From: Parafrankia elaeagni
Lineage (GTDB): Bacteria > Actinomycetota > Actinomycetes > Frankiales > Frankiaceae
NCBI RefSeq assembly: GCF_000374165.1
Contig: NZ_KB893794.1
Span: 62,001 to 126,000 of the forward strand
Length of the DNA: 64,000 nt
Direction of reading: 5' to 3'
The notes below the pieces were generated by a model. It saw only the letters and a list, made by a program, of their open reading frames with translations, was not told the origin of the DNA and made no database searches. Below, one piece after another: positions 51,531-63,981 of the stretch. The first letter of the stretch is position 1. Every line of letters starts with the position of its first letter. A program made the position numbers and the translations under genes.

Positions 51531-52490
51531 ATGGCCGTCGTCACCATGAAGCAGCTCCTCGAGAGCGGCGTTCACTTCGGGCACCAGACGAAGCGCTGGA
51601 ACCCGAAGATGAAGCGCTACATCTTCACGGAGCGCAACGGGATCTACATCATCGACCTGCAGCAGACGCTGTCCTACATCGACCGGGCCTACGACTTCGT
51701 CAAGGAGACGGTCGCCCACGGGGGGACGGTCCTGTTCATCGGGACGAAGAAGCAGGCCCAGGAAGCGATCGAGGAGCAGGCCCAGCGGGTCGGCATGCCC
51801 TTCGTCAAGGAGCGCTGGCTGGGCGGGATGCTCACCAACTTCTCCACGGTCTACAAGCGACTCCAGCGGCTCAAGGAGCTGGAGGAGATCGAGCTGACCG
51901 GTGGCACCGAGGTGCGCACGAAGAAGGAGCAGCTCGTCCTCACCCGGGAGAAGACGAAGCTCGAGCGCACGCTTGGCGGCATCCGGGACATGAGCCGTGT
52001 GCCGAGCGCGGTCTGGGTCGTCGACACCAAGAAGGAGCACATCGCCGTCGGTGAGGCCCGCAAGCTGGGCATCCCGGTCGTGGCGATCCTCGACACCAAC
52101 TGCGACCCGGACGAGGTCGACTACCCGATTCCGGGTAACGACGACGCCATCCGCAGCGCGGCCCTGCTGACCCGGGTCGTGGCGGACGCGGTCGCCGAGG
52201 GCCTGATGTCCCGTGCCGGCGCGTCCAGCAACGCCGAGGCGAAGCCCGAGCAGTCCACGGGCGACGAGCCGCTGGCGGAGTGGGAGCAGGCGCTGCTGCG
52301 TGGGGATGCCGCGCCGGCGGCGGACGCGTCCGCCGCCGTGGCGGAGGCTGCGGCGCCGGCGGCCGAGGCTGCGGCGCCGGAGGCCGCTGCGTCAGCGGCT
52401 GAGCCGGCCGTCCCCGCGGCGGACGAGGCCCCGGCCCCCCAGGAGCAGCAGGAGCAGACGCAGCCCGACACTGTCGGCACCGCGGTCTGA
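51531..52490 (+). CDS. rpsB: 30S ribosomal protein S2
   Basis: A 319-residue S2. The conserved part is [27 protein letters not shown] ... [12 protein letters not shown] ... [10 protein letters not shown] ... [32 protein letters not shown]. About 90 extra C-terminal residues form an Ala/Glu/Pro-rich acidic tail ([19 protein letters not shown]), longer than in most bacteria. ATG 51531 behind GGGAG. It heads the rpsB-tsf-pyrH-frr cluster. Confidence 0.97.
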   Translation: MAVVTMKQLLESGVHFGHQTKRWNPKMKRYIFTERNGIYIIDLQQTLSYIDRAYDFVKETVAHGGTVLFIGTKKQAQEAIEEQAQRVGMPFVKERWLGGMLTNFSTVYKRLQRLKELEEIELTGGTEVRTKKEQLVLTREKTKLERTLGGIRDMSRVPSAVWVVDTKKEHIAVGEARKLGIPVVAILDTNCDPDEVDYPIPGNDDAIRSAALLTRVVADAVAEGLMSRAGASSNAEAKPEQSTGDEPLAEWEQALLRGDAAPAADASAAVAEAAAPAAEAAAPEAAASAAEPAVPAADEAPAPQEQQEQTQPDTVGTAV

Positions 52491-52501
52491 CCTTGACCTC
52501 A

Positions 52502-52536
52502 GGTTCTCCGGGACGCTCACGGCGTCCCGGAGAACC
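52502..52536 (+). terminator. Hairpin between rpsB and tsf
   Basis: A perfect 14-bp stem (GGTTCTCCGGGACG) with a 7-base loop, 11 bp after the rpsB stop. It may reduce read-through to tsf. Confidence 0.65.
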
Positions 52537-52723
52537 CGTGTCGGCCCCGCCATGCGGCCTGCGCTCGCGGCAGGGCCAGGCGACCGTCCGGTAGGAGACG
52601 TCGACCGCTCACCGGCGGCCGAGGTCAGTACCGGAGGCGCCGCGCGGCGGCGTCGCGTATGTCCCGACGCCGAGACTTCAACGCCCACCATCGCCAGCAT
52701 TCGGAACTGACGAGAAGAGCACC

Positions 52724-53338
52724 ATGGCAGACATCACAGCCGCCGACATCCGCAAGCTCCGGGAACTGACCGGCGCGGGGATGAGCGACGTCAAGAAGGC
52801 GCTCGTCGAGCACGACGGCGACTTCGAGAAGGCCAAGTCCTGGCTGCGGGAGAAGGGGCTGGCACAGGTCGCCAAGCGCGCCGGACGCAGCACGGCGAAC
52901 GGCCTGGTCGAGTCCTACCTGCACCGTACCGACCCGCAGCTTCCGCCCACGCTGGGCGTGCTCGTGGAGCTGCGCTGCGAGACGGACTTCGTCGCGAAGA
53001 CGGAGGACTTCAAGCAGCTCGCTCGTGACCTCGCCCAGCACATCGCTGCGGCCGATCCGCTGTACGTGACCGCGGACCAGGTCCCGAACGAGGTTCTGGA
53101 ATCCGAGCGGAAGATCTACGAGGCCGCCGCCCACGAAGAGGGCAAGAACGAGAAGGCGATTCCGAAGATCGTCGAGGGTCGGATCAACGGCTACCTCAAG
53201 AGCGTCGTCCTGTTGGACCAGCCCTGGGTCAAGGATGGGAAGCTCACCATCCGCGCGTTGCTGGAGCAGGCCGGATCCGCACTGGGCGAGAAGATCGAGG
53301 TGGGCCGTTTCGCCCGCTTCAACGTCCGGCAGGCCTGA
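52724..53338 (+). CDS. tsf: Elongation factor Ts (short form)
   Basis: A 204-residue EF-Ts, the nucleotide exchange factor for EF-Tu. The N-terminal UBA-like part is ITAADIRKLRELTGAGMSDVKKALVEHDGDFEKAKSWLREKG, and the TDFVAKTEDFKQLA motif is present. It is about 70 residues shorter than the roughly 275-residue form of many actinobacteria; only one core subdomain follows, ending QPWVKDGKLTIRALLEQAGSALGEKIEVGRFARFNV. ATG 52724. Confidence 0.96.
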   Translation: MADITAADIRKLRELTGAGMSDVKKALVEHDGDFEKAKSWLREKGLAQVAKRAGRSTANGLVESYLHRTDPQLPPTLGVLVELRCETDFVAKTEDFKQLARDLAQHIAAADPLYVTADQVPNEVLESERKIYEAAAHEEGKNEKAIPKIVEGRINGYLKSVVLLDQPWVKDGKLTIRALLEQAGSALGEKIEVGRFARFNVRQA

Positions 53339-55047
<1,709 letters not shown>

Positions 55048-55145
55048 ACTGCGAGCAGCGTCCGGCCACGTGCGACACCGTGCGAAGCGACCGATCCGGC
55101 GTGTGCGGATCGACCGATCCGCGTCGGCCGGTGCGGAGGTCGCCT

Positions 55146-56363
55146 GTGGACGACGTGATGGGCGGGTCCGTGAGTATCCCAGCGCTGGGCGTGTCGTCCG
55201 AGGGTGCTCCCGTGGTTGACCGTGCGGCGACAGCCGGCGGGCCGGGACGCGCCGACTTCTCCGCGAGCGACGTCCCTCCAACGCCCGACGTCCCTCCAAC
55301 GGCCGACGGCACTCCGGCGCCCGACGGCACTTCGGTGGACGGCACTCCGGCGGCGGACGAGCGCCGGTCGGGGAAGGAAAAGGAAGACGAAGCAGCGCAG
55401 GTCGACGCTCCGGGAGAGCAGGGCGACCTGCCGGCCGCCGTGCCGCCCGGCGCGGACGCGGCCGGGGGCCGGCCGAACGGCGGGCGGCGGGTGATCCGGG
55501 CCGGACGGGATCTGCCGGCTGCGATCGCGGTCGGGATCGCTCTGGGCGCGGTGATCCTCGTTCCGCTGTTCACCCTGTACCCGATCTGGGTCGCCGTGGT
55601 CAGCACGGCAGTGGCCGTCGGCACCTACGAGGTGGTTCGCGCGCTCCACGTCGCGGGGATGTCCGTGCCGCTGGTGCCGCTGGCTGCCGGAGCGGTCGCG
55701 ATGCCCATAGCGGCCTACGCCGCGGGCACCAACGGGCTCGTGCTGGCGCTCGCCGCCACCACCATCGTGTCCATCGGTGTCCGCGCCATCCGTGACCCTG
55801 CCGGCCGCCCGGCCGATCCGCCCGGCCCAGCCGGCATCGGTGGCCCAGCCGACATCGGTGGTGACGCGCGGCTGCGGGACATCGTGGCCTGTGCCTTCAC
55901 GTCCGCGTACGTGGGCTTCCCGGCGGGCTTCGCCACCCTGCTGACGTCCGCGCCGGACGGGCACTGGCGCACCATCGCCTTCCTCGGCACGGTCGTGGCC
56001 AGTGACATCGGCGGCTACACGGCCGGTGTGCTCTCCGGCGGGCGCCACAAGCTCGCGCCGACGGTCTCACCGGGCAAGTCCTGGGAGGGTTTCGCCGGAT
56101 CGGTCCTGGCCTGTGTGATCGTCGGCGCTGTGCTGATGGCCTGGCCGCTGGGCGCGCAGATCTGGCAGGGAGCGCTGCTCGGTGCCGCCGTCGCGGCGAC
56201 GGCGACCGTCGGCGACCTGGGGGAGTCCCTCCTCAAGCGTGATATCGGGATCAAGGACATGGGCAGCCTGCTGCCCGGCCACGGCGGGATCATGGACCGG
56301 CTCGACTCGCTGCTGTGCACCGCGCCCGTCGCCTGGCTGCTGATCACAGCTTTCCTCGGCTGA
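55146..56363 (+). CDS. cdsA: Phosphatidate cytidylyltransferase
   Basis: A 405-residue CDP-diacylglycerol synthase. The first 115 residues are hydrophilic, with a repeated Pro/Asp/Gly segment ([27 protein letters not shown]) coded by tandem DNA repeats. Several membrane spans follow, and the signature [12 protein letters not shown] ... [27 protein letters not shown] ends the protein. GTG 55146 with GGAGG at 6-base spacing is preferred over GTG 55080. Confidence 0.94.
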   Translation: MDDVMGGSVSIPALGVSSEGAPVVDRAATAGGPGRADFSASDVPPTPDVPPTADGTPAPDGTSVDGTPAADERRSGKEKEDEAAQVDAPGEQGDLPAAVPPGADAAGGRPNGGRRVIRAGRDLPAAIAVGIALGAVILVPLFTLYPIWVAVVSTAVAVGTYEVVRALHVAGMSVPLVPLAAGAVAMPIAAYAAGTNGLVLALAATTIVSIGVRAIRDPAGRPADPPGPAGIGGPADIGGDARLRDIVACAFTSAYVGFPAGFATLLTSAPDGHWRTIAFLGTVVASDIGGYTAGVLSGGRHKLAPTVSPGKSWEGFAGSVLACVIVGAVLMAWPLGAQIWQGALLGAAVAATATVGDLGESLLKRDIGIKDMGSLLPGHGGIMDRLDSLLCTAPVAWLLITAFLG

Positions 56364-56491
56364 AGCCCGCCGGGCGGTGCGTCAGGGCGGCCCTGCCGCG
56401 CCGCCCGGGCCGCCGCCTGCCCCCACCGCATTCCGATCACTCGATCACCCGGTCAACACCAGGCCGGACTGCCTGGCAGACTGGGCGGGCG

Positions 56492-57634
56492 ATGACTGCC
56501 ACGACCGCCGAATCCGGAGACCTCCTGCCGTTGGTGACAGGACGGTCCCGTCCGCCACGCCACCTCGCGGACCTCTCCCGCGACGAGCGCCGCGCGGTGG
56601 CCTCCTCGCTGGGCCTGCCGGCCTTTCGTGCCGACCAGCTGGCCCGGCACTACTTCGCGCGCCACCTGCGGGCCGACGACGCCGCGGAGATGACGGATCT
56701 GCCCGCGCCGCTCCGCTCGACACTGGTCGACGCGATGCTGCCGCGGCTGCTCACCGCCGCCACCACTCTTGACTGCGACAGCGGGCAGACCCGCAAGACC
56801 GTGTGGCGCACCGTTGACGGCGCGAAGATCGAATCGGTACTGATGCGCTACCCGCAGCGCGTGACGGTCTGCGTGTCCAGCCAGGCGGGCTGCGGGATGG
56901 CCTGCCCGTTCTGCGCCACCGGCCAGGGCGGACTCACCCGCAACCTCTCCACCGCCGAGATCGTCGAACAGGTGGTGGACGCTGCTCGCACGATGGCGCG
57001 TGGCGGCCTGCCCGGCGGTGCCGGCAGGCTGTCGAACGTTGTGTTCATGGGCATGGGTGAGCCGCTGGCGAACTACAGCGCCCTGCTCGCCGCGGTCCGC
57101 CGGATCGTCGATCCGGCGCCGGACGGCCTCGGCCTGTCGGCCCGGAGCGTGACGGTGAGCACGGTGGGCCTCGTGCCGGGAATCCGGCGGCTGGCCGACG
57201 AAGGGCTTCCGGTGACCCTCGCGTTGTCCCTCCACGCGCCGGACGACGAGCTGCGTAACGAGCTCGTCCCGATCAACAACCGCTGGCCGGTGGCCGAGGT
57301 GCTCGCCGCCGCCTGGGATTACGCACGGATCACCGGCCGACGGGTGAGCATCGAGTACGCCCTCATCGACGGCGTCAACGACTCGCCCGAGCGGGCGGAC
57401 GCCCTGGCCGCGCTGCTGGCCGGCCAGCTCGCGCATGTGAACCTCATCCCGCTGAACCCGACCGACGGCTCGTCCTGGCAGGCGAGCGCTCCCCGCGGGC
57501 AGCGGGTGTTCGTCGACCGGCTGCGCGCCCGCGGTGTCGCGGCGACGGTCCGTGACACCCGTGGCCGGGAGATCGCAGCCGCCTGCGGCCAGCTGGCCGC
57601 GGAGCCGCCTGCCCGCGGGCAGGCGGGGCGGTAG
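56492..57634 (+). CDS. rlmN: Dual-specificity rRNA/tRNA methyltransferase RlmN
   Basis: A 380-residue radical-SAM enzyme methylating C2 of A2503 in 23S rRNA and A37 in some tRNAs. The cluster cysteines are in [11 protein letters not shown]. The catalytic Cys pair includes the Cys in [23 protein letters not shown] and [15 protein letters not shown] are also typical. ATG 56492, since the upstream open frame lacks similarity. The next gene starts 3 bp later. Confidence 0.96.
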   Translation: MTATTAESGDLLPLVTGRSRPPRHLADLSRDERRAVASSLGLPAFRADQLARHYFARHLRADDAAEMTDLPAPLRSTLVDAMLPRLLTAATTLDCDSGQTRKTVWRTVDGAKIESVLMRYPQRVTVCVSSQAGCGMACPFCATGQGGLTRNLSTAEIVEQVVDAARTMARGGLPGGAGRLSNVVFMGMGEPLANYSALLAAVRRIVDPAPDGLGLSARSVTVSTVGLVPGIRRLADEGLPVTLALSLHAPDDELRNELVPINNRWPVAEVLAAAWDYARITGRRVSIEYALIDGVNDSPERADALAALLAGQLAHVNLIPLNPTDGSSWQASAPRGQRVFVDRLRARGVAATVRDTRGREIAAACGQLAAEPPARGQAGR

Positions 57635-57636
57635 CC

Positions 57637-59109
57637 GTGGCCATCGGTACCCCCGCCGGTCGGCGCCGGAGCCACGGCCGGGCCGGAGCCGGCGCCGGCC
57701 GGTCAGCCAGCGCCGGCCGGTCAGCAGCCGCCTCCGGGCGGCTGGCGGGTCTCAGCGCCCTGCGGCACGGCGCCCGGCCCGCGAACACGCTCTGGCTGCC
57801 GATCACCGCGGCGGTGGGCGTCCTCCTGCTGCTGCTCTGGTACGCGATGTCGCAGTCGCCGGCCGGGGATGCCGAGTCCGCCGCTCCCGTGGCGTCGGCG
57901 CTCGGCGAGGCCGGCGGCCCGGGCGCCGCGGCGCCGTCCGCGATGCCGACCGTGCCCCCGCCGCCGAGCAACGGGTGCGACACCGGCCGGAGCCTGCCGG
58001 CAGGTGTCACGACCGAGACCGTTCCGGTGTCCGGGGCTGACCGGCAGTACGTGCTGGCGGTACCGCAGGGCGGCGGCGCCGGCTCGCCGTTGCCGCTGGT
58101 CCTGAACCTGCACGACCAGGCCCAGTCAGCGCCGGAACTGGAGCAGTACACCCAGATGACGGACAGCGGGACCCGTGCGGGCTACGCCGTCGTCTCGCCC
58201 GTGGGCGCCGCCAGCCGGTGGAACTTCACCCGTTCGGCCGAGGTGGGTCCGGACGACGTCCTGTTCGTCGGCACGATGCTCAACGATCTGACCGTCCGGA
58301 TGTGCCTGGACCCCCAGCGGGTCTTCCTCAGCGGCTTCTCCGACGGCGCCGACATGGCTCTTGGACTCGCGTGCGCGCTGCCGGACCGGTTCGCGGCGGT
58401 CGTCACCGTCGCGTCGAGCCGACTGCCGGACGACTGCCCCGCGCCCCGGGCGAGTCTGCTGGAGCTACACGGCACCGAGGACCCGGTCGCCCCCTGGGAC
58501 GGCGGCGGCCCCCCCCGCGCCGCGCCGTACGCGGGGCTGGTCGCCCAGCCGGTGGTGAGCCGGGCCGACCGCTATGCCCGGAGCCTGGGCTGCGGCGGTG
58601 AGCACCAGGAGTCCCGGGACTTCACCAACGTGATCCGCACGGCCTGGACGTCCTGCCCGCAGGGCCGGGACGTGGGCGTGCTGGCGATGCAGGGCGGCGG
58701 GCACACCTGGCCTGGTGCCGCGGATCGCCCGGAGTTGGGGCGCACCGTGCCGAACCTGAGCGCGACCGTGGTGGCCATGGCGTTCTTCGCCGGTCACCCG
58801 GCCGACGGGCGGACGGTGACGGGCGGAAGCGGTACGGGCGGCGGGAACGGCTCAGGCGGCGGCGGATCGACAGGCGGGGCCTCCGGTGGATCCGGTGCCG
58901 CGCCGCAGCCCACCGGCGCCGGGCCGGCGCAGCCCCCGGCGGCGCCCGGAACGCCCGGCGCACCGCCGGCCCCCTCGGCACCACCGGGTGGCACCTCCGA
59001 GCCCACGCCCGGTACGAGCGCATCCCCCACTCCGGTGGTGCCGGCCACCACGCCCGCTCCGCCCGCGGGCACGACAACGCCAGGCCAGGGGGCCGACGGC
59101 GATACGTGA
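57637..59109 (+). CDS. Secreted polyhydroxybutyrate-depolymerase-like esterase (LpqC type)
   Basis: A 490-residue alpha/beta hydrolase. It has one N-terminal membrane anchor (LWLPITAAVGVLLLLLWYAM), the nucleophile elbow GFSDG in VFLSGFSDGADMALGLAC, an acid region (LELHGTEDPVAPWDG), and the His in QGGGHTWPGA. The family includes feruloyl esterase/PHB depolymerase-like proteins. The last 115 residues are a Gly/Ser/Pro-rich linker that may span the wall. GTG 57637. The gene lies between rlmN and dxr and may be co-transcribed with rlmN. Confidence 0.82.
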   Translation: MAIGTPAGRRRSHGRAGAGAGRSASAGRSAAASGRLAGLSALRHGARPANTLWLPITAAVGVLLLLLWYAMSQSPAGDAESAAPVASALGEAGGPGAAAPSAMPTVPPPPSNGCDTGRSLPAGVTTETVPVSGADRQYVLAVPQGGGAGSPLPLVLNLHDQAQSAPELEQYTQMTDSGTRAGYAVVSPVGAASRWNFTRSAEVGPDDVLFVGTMLNDLTVRMCLDPQRVFLSGFSDGADMALGLACALPDRFAAVVTVASSRLPDDCPAPRASLLELHGTEDPVAPWDGGGPPRAAPYAGLVAQPVVSRADRYARSLGCGGEHQESRDFTNVIRTAWTSCPQGRDVGVLAMQGGGHTWPGAADRPELGRTVPNLSATVVAMAFFAGHPADGRTVTGGSGTGGGNGSGGGGSTGGASGGSGAAPQPTGAGPAQPPAAPGTPGAPPAPSAPPGGTSEPTPGTSASPTPVVPATTPAPPAGTTTPGQGADGDT

Positions 59110-59247
59110 CGGCCGGCCAGCAGCCAGGTCGGGTGGCGTATCCGGCGTTGACCCCCGGTAGGCGCGGCTACACCCAACGCGCACCTTCGGGCGGCACGTG
59201 TCAGGAACCGAACAGGCCTCGGTCCAAGCGTCGAAGGGCCTGCGAGA

Positions 59248-60498
59248 ATGGGCGGTGTGGCGGAGGCTTCGGTCCAGCGTGAGGTGGTTCTGCTCGGGTC
59301 TACCGGCTCGATCGGAACCCAGGCGATAGATGTCGTACGCCGCAACCCGGACAGATTCCGGGTGGTGGCGCTGATGGGCGGCGGGTCGCGGGTCGACCTG
59401 CTGGCCGAGCAGGCGCTCGATCTCGGGGTCGAGGCGGTCGGTGTGGCTGCGGCCTCGTCGGCGCAGGATCTTCAGCTCGCGTTCTTCGCGGAGGCGTCCC
59501 GGCGTGGGTACCGCCGCGGCGAGTTCGCGGTGCCGAAGATCCTCGCGGGGCCGGACGCGGCCAGTGAGATCGCGTCCTGGTCGGCGGACATAGTTCTCAA
59601 CGGGGTGTCGGGCTCGGTAGGGCTCGCACCCACCCTGGCGGCGCTCAAGGCCGGCGCGACAGTGGCGCTGGCGAACAAGGAATCGCTGGTCGCGGGTGGT
59701 CCGCTGGTGCTCGACGCGCTGGGCGGCAACCCGGACCGGCTGGTGCCGGTGGACTCCGAGCACTCGGCGCTCGCGCAGTGCCTGCGTGGTGGCCGGCGCG
59801 AGGAGGTCCACAAGCTGGTCCTGACCGCCAGCGGTGGTCCGTTCCGCGGGCGGAGCAGGGACGAGCTGACAGAGGTCACCCGGGAGCAGGCCCTCGCGCA
59901 CCCGACGTGGGCGATGGGGCCGCTGGTCACGATCAACTCGGCCACCCTGATGAACAAGGGCCTGGAGCTGATCGAGGCGCACCTGTTCTTCGGAGTGCCC
60001 TACGACGACATCGAGGTCGTGGTCCACCCGCAGTCGCTGGTGCACTCGATGGTGGAGTTCACGGACGGGTCGACCATCGCGCAGGTCTCCCCGCCGGACA
60101 TGCGGCTGCCCATCGCCCTGGCGCTGGGCTGGCCGGACAGGGTGCCGTTGGCACAGCCGCCGATGGACTGGTCGCGGTCGCAGAGCCTCACCTTCGAGCC
60201 GCTGGACACCGTGGCGTTCCCGGCGGTCGACCTGGCCCGCACCGCTGGTCGGCTCGGTGGCACGGCCCCGGCGGTGTTCAACGCCGCGAACGAGGAGGCC
60301 GTCGCCGCCTTCCTCGCGGGCGGGCTGCCGTTCGTCCGTATCGTCGACCTGGTGGCCGAGGTGGTGGGAGCGCACGAGGTGATCGCCCGTCCGACGCTGG
60401 ACGAGGTGTTCGCTGTCGAGCGCGAGGCGCGCGCCGCCGCGAACCGCCTGATCGAGAAGGCCGGCGGGCGTCCTGTGGCGGCCGGAGGACGTGCTTGA
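59248..60498 (+). CDS. dxr: 1-deoxy-D-xylulose 5-phosphate reductoisomerase
   Basis: A 416-residue MEP-pathway enzyme making MEP from DXP with NADPH. It shows the nucleotide motif [37 protein letters not shown], the flexible loop [31 protein letters not shown], and the C-terminal [16 protein letters not shown] 59248. The stop overlaps the protease gene (TGATG). Confidence 0.97.
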   Translation: MGGVAEASVQREVVLLGSTGSIGTQAIDVVRRNPDRFRVVALMGGGSRVDLLAEQALDLGVEAVGVAAASSAQDLQLAFFAEASRRGYRRGEFAVPKILAGPDAASEIASWSADIVLNGVSGSVGLAPTLAALKAGATVALANKESLVAGGPLVLDALGGNPDRLVPVDSEHSALAQCLRGGRREEVHKLVLTASGGPFRGRSRDELTEVTREQALAHPTWAMGPLVTINSATLMNKGLELIEAHLFFGVPYDDIEVVVHPQSLVHSMVEFTDGSTIAQVSPPDMRLPIALALGWPDRVPLAQPPMDWSRSQSLTFEPLDTVAFPAVDLARTAGRLGGTAPAVFNAANEEAVAAFLAGGLPFVRIVDLVAEVVGAHEVIARPTLDEVFAVEREARAAANRLIEKAGGRPVAAGGRA

Positions 60499-61679
60499 TG
60501 GCAGCCCTGGGCATCGGCGCGTTCGTCCTCGCCCTGTTCGTCTCGGTCGTCCTGCACGAGGCCGGGCACTTCGTCACGGCCCGGCACTTCGGGATGAAGG
60601 CGTCCCGCTTCTTCGTCGGCTTCGGCCCGACCCTGTGGTCGAAGCAGCGCGGGGAGACCGAGTACGGCGTCAAGGCGATCCCCGCCGGCGGGTTCGTCAA
60701 GATCGAGGGGATGACCTCCCTCGAGGAGATCGACCCGGCCGACGAGCCGCGGGCCTTCTACAAGGCGCGGGCGCGGGCGCGGCTGGTCGTGATGTCCGCG
60801 GGCTCGTTCGTCCACTTCGTCATCGCGATCGTGCTGATCTACGGAGTGCTGGTGTCGTTCGGCACCCAGCAGCCGAGCGAGACGGTCGTCGGGCAGACGA
60901 GCTGTATCGCGACCACGGGCGAATGCACCGGCCCCGGCCCGGCGGGCGCCGCCGGGCTGCTCGAGGGCGACCGGGTGGTGAGTTTCGACGGCACGGCCAT
61001 CACCGCCTGGTCGGACTTCACCCGGCTCGTGCGCGAGCACGGGCCCGGCCCCGCGGAACTCGTCGTCTCCCGGGACGGCGAGCTCCTGACCCTGCGGCCC
61101 GACCTCGTCCAGGTCCTGCGGGACCGCGAGACCGGCGGTGCGGGCACGGATCCGGTCGGCGCCCTGGGCGTCCGCCCGGGCCGGGAGACCCGGCACTACG
61201 GGCCGCTGGAGGCCGTACCGGAGACCTTCGAGGTCATCGGCTCGGGCTTCACCGGGATGTACGAGACGTTCACCGAACGGATCGACGACATCAGCCGCAT
61301 CTTCGGTGACGACCGCGACGAGAGCGGTTTCATCAGTGTGGTGGGAGCGGCCCGGCTCGGCGGCGAGGTCGCCTCCGCGGACGACGACTGGTCCGACCGG
61401 ATCGCCAGCTTCCTGGTCCTCGTCGCCGCGATCAACCTGGCCATCGGGATCTTCAACCTGTTGCCGCTGCTCCCGCTCGACGGTGGGCACATCGCGGTGC
61501 TCGGCTTCGAGCAGGCCCGGCACGGCCTGCGGCGACTGCGCGGCTACCGCGGGCCGGTACAGCCGGTGGACTTCGCGAAGCTGTTACCAGCCACGTACGC
61601 CACGGTCGTCATTCTCGTCGGGTTCAGTCTGATCATCTTGTCCGCCGACATCGTCAACCCCATCCGCATCAACCAGTGA
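60498..61679 (+). CDS. Site-2 intramembrane metalloprotease (RseP/Rip family)
   Basis: A 393-residue membrane protease. HExxH (VVLHEAGHFVTA) lies in the first span. A PDZ-like domain follows (GPAGAAGLLEGDRVVSFDGTAI). LPLLPLDGGHIAV, near residue 325, supplies the third zinc ligand. It cleaves transmembrane anti-sigma factors in stress responses. ATG 60498 overlaps dxr. The usual dxr-rip-ispG order is kept. Confidence 0.94.
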   Translation: MAALGIGAFVLALFVSVVLHEAGHFVTARHFGMKASRFFVGFGPTLWSKQRGETEYGVKAIPAGGFVKIEGMTSLEEIDPADEPRAFYKARARARLVVMSAGSFVHFVIAIVLIYGVLVSFGTQQPSETVVGQTSCIATTGECTGPGPAGAAGLLEGDRVVSFDGTAITAWSDFTRLVREHGPGPAELVVSRDGELLTLRPDLVQVLRDRETGGAGTDPVGALGVRPGRETRHYGPLEAVPETFEVIGSGFTGMYETFTERIDDISRIFGDDRDESGFISVVGAARLGGEVASADDDWSDRIASFLVLVAAINLAIGIFNLLPLLPLDGGHIAVLGFEQARHGLRRLRGYRGPVQPVDFAKLLPATYATVVILVGFSLIILSADIVNPIRINQ

Positions 61680-61901
61680 GTCGCCGTGTACCCGCGGTGG
61701 CGCGCGGTGGTGGTCCGCGGGTGTCCTGGTCGCCGGTAGATCCGGCAGGGGCGTCCCGCCGGCCGTCGTGAGTGCGCCGCCCCGCACGGGGCCGACTGAC
61801 CCGGTCGACCGAACCGACCCGAACGGCATCGCCGTGACGGATCATTCCGGGCCGGGTCGCCAACTGACGATCAAAGCATCCGACACGCCAGTGAGGACAT
61901 T

Positions 61902-63059
61902 GTGACCGTTACTCTGGGCATGCCCGCCGCTCCGCCCCGCCCGGTCGGAACCCGGCGTGTCAGCCGGCAGATCCACGTGGGCAACGTGCCGGTCGGAGGT
62001 GACGCCCCGGTCTCCATCCAGTCGATGTGCACCACGCTGACCTCGGACGTCAACGCCACCCTGCAGCAGATCGCCGAGCTGACCACCGCCGGCTGCCAGA
62101 TCGTCCGGGTGGCCGTCCCCAGCCAGGACGACGCCGACGCGCTCGCGGCGATCGCCCGCAAGTCGCCGATCCCGGTGATCGCCGACATCCACTTCCAGCC
62201 GAAGTACGTGTTCGCCGCGATCGACGCGGGCTGCGCCGCTGTGCGGGTGAACCCGGGCAACATCAAGCAGTTCGACGACAAGGTCGGCGAGATCGCCCGC
62301 GCCGCCAAGGCGGCCGGCATCCCGATCCGGATCGGGGTCAACGCCGGGTCGCTCGACAAGCGCCTGCTGGAGAAGCACGGGAAGGCCACCCCGGAGGCGC
62401 TGGCCGAGTCGGCGCTGTGGGAGGCCTCGCTGTTCGAGGAGCACGACTTCCGGGACATCAAGATCTCGGTGAAGCACAACGACCCCGTGATCATGATCCA
62501 GGCCTACCGGCTGCTGGCCCAGGCCTGCGACTACCCGCTGCACCTCGGTGTCACCGAGGCCGGCCCGGCGTTCCAGGGCACCGTGAAGTCGGCGGTCGCC
62601 TTCGGCGCGCTGCTGGCCGAGGGCATCGGGGACACGATCCGGGTCTCGTTGTCGGCTCCTCCGATCGAGGAGATCAAGGTCGGCGCGGCGATTCTGGAGT
62701 CGCTCGGGCTCAAGGAGCGCCGGCTCGAGATCGTCTCCTGCCCGGCCTGTGGGCGTGCCCAGGTCGACGTCTACACCCTCGCCAACGAGGTCAGCGCCGG
62801 CCTGGAGGGCATGGAGGTCCCGCTGCGGGTGGCCGTCATGGGCTGCGTCGTCAACGGCCCGGGGGAGGCCCGGGAGGCGGACCTCGGTGTCGCCTCCGGC
62901 AACGGCAAGGGGCAGATCTTCGTCAAGGGCAAGGTCATTAAGACGGTGCCGGAGGCGCAGATCGTGGAGACTCTCATCGAGGAGGCCATGCGGCTGGCCG
63001 AGGAGATGGAGGCCAACGGCGCGGCCTCCGGCTCGCCCTCGGTCTCCGTGGCCTCCTAG
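61902..63059 (+). CDS. ispG: 4-hydroxy-3-methylbut-2-en-1-yl diphosphate synthase
   Basis: A 385-residue MEP-pathway enzyme making HMBPP with a [4Fe-4S] cluster. Cluster Cys are in SCPACGRAQ and [11 protein letters not shown]. The TIM-barrel parts [32 protein letters not shown] and [10 protein letters not shown] are present. GTG 61902. The acidic C terminus is short. The protein partner is flavodoxin or ferredoxin. Confidence 0.97.
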   Translation: MTVTLGMPAAPPRPVGTRRVSRQIHVGNVPVGGDAPVSIQSMCTTLTSDVNATLQQIAELTTAGCQIVRVAVPSQDDADALAAIARKSPIPVIADIHFQPKYVFAAIDAGCAAVRVNPGNIKQFDDKVGEIARAAKAAGIPIRIGVNAGSLDKRLLEKHGKATPEALAESALWEASLFEEHDFRDIKISVKHNDPVIMIQAYRLLAQACDYPLHLGVTEAGPAFQGTVKSAVAFGALLAEGIGDTIRVSLSAPPIEEIKVGAAILESLGLKERRLEIVSCPACGRAQVDVYTLANEVSAGLEGMEVPLRVAVMGCVVNGPGEAREADLGVASGNGKGQIFVKGKVIKTVPEAQIVETLIEEAMRLAEEMEANGAASGSPSVSVAS

Positions 63060-63076
63060 CAACCTGGAAGGGCTGG

Positions 63077-63928
63077 ATGGGTCTGCCGCTGCGTTCCGCA
63101 CCGACCCGGCTGCTCGACGACAGGGATCTTCCTGCTGTCACCGAGCTGCTGAGTCGTAACCCGATCGCGGATGTCTTCGTCGCGTCCCGGGTGGCTGCGT
63201 GCGGTCTGGATCCCTGGCGCCTCGGCGCCGAGGTGTGGGGACACACGGTGGACGGCAGCCTCGCGGCCCTGTGTTACTCCGGCGCGAACCTCTGGCCCGT
63301 GGCAGCGGGCCCGGACTCGGCGAGGCTGTTCGCCGAGCGGGCCCGCCGCCAGGGCCGCCGCTGCTCGTCCATCGTCGGGGTCGGCTCGGCGGTGTCCGCG
63401 ATGTGGCGTTACCTTGAGCCGACCTGGGGCCCGGCCCGCGAGATCCGCGGTGAGCAGCCCTTACTTGCCATCGACGCTCCGCCGCGCATCGCGCCGGACA
63501 ACTCGGTCCGCCTGGTCCGGCCGGACGAGCTGGACGTGCTTCTTCCCGCCTGCATCGCCATGTTCACCGAGGAGATCGGCGTGTCGCCGGTCGGGCCGGA
63601 CGGCGGCGCGCTCTACCGTTCCCGCGTCGCCGAGTTCGTCGGGCAGCGTCGGTCGTTCGCCCGCATCGAGCACGGCCAGGTGCTGTTCAAGGCGGAGATC
63701 GGCGCGGTCGCCGGCGACGTCTGCCAGATCCAGGGCGTGTGGGTCGCCCCGGCCCTGCGCGGGCGAGGCCTCGGCGCCGCCGGGACCGCCAGTGTCGTCG
63801 CCCTGGCGCGCGCGATGTTCGCGCCGATCGTGAGCCTCTATGTGAACGACTTCAACCACTCCGCGCGCCGCGCGTACGAGCGTGTCGGTTTCGAGCGCGT
63901 GGGCACATTCGCCTCGATTCTCTTCTGA
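63077..63928 (+). CDS. GNAT acetyltransferase with N-terminal DUF4081
   Basis: A 283-residue protein. The N-terminal half matches DUF4081 (LLSRNPIADVFVASRVAACGLDP ... GSLAALCYSGANLWPVA). The C-terminal GNAT domain carries the acetyl-CoA loop VWVAPALRGRGLGAAGTASVV and the final YVNDFNHSARRAYERVGFERVG. The substrate is unknown. ATG 63077, 17 bp after ispG; this pairing is conserved in actinobacteria. Confidence 0.85.
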   Translation: MGLPLRSAPTRLLDDRDLPAVTELLSRNPIADVFVASRVAACGLDPWRLGAEVWGHTVDGSLAALCYSGANLWPVAAGPDSARLFAERARRQGRRCSSIVGVGSAVSAMWRYLEPTWGPAREIRGEQPLLAIDAPPRIAPDNSVRLVRPDELDVLLPACIAMFTEEIGVSPVGPDGGALYRSRVAEFVGQRRSFARIEHGQVLFKAEIGAVAGDVCQIQGVWVAPALRGRGLGAAGTASVVALARAMFAPIVSLYVNDFNHSARRAYERVGFERVGTFASILF

Positions 63929-63954
63929 TCTTTCGATCAGCTCCCGCCGCTGTC

Positions 63955-63981
63955 GAGCCCGCCCGTCACCAGGGCGGGCTC
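63955..63981 (+). terminator. Terminator after the GNAT gene
   Basis: A perfect 10-bp stem (GAGCCCGCCC) with a 7-base loop, 26 bp past the stop. Confidence 0.65.
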
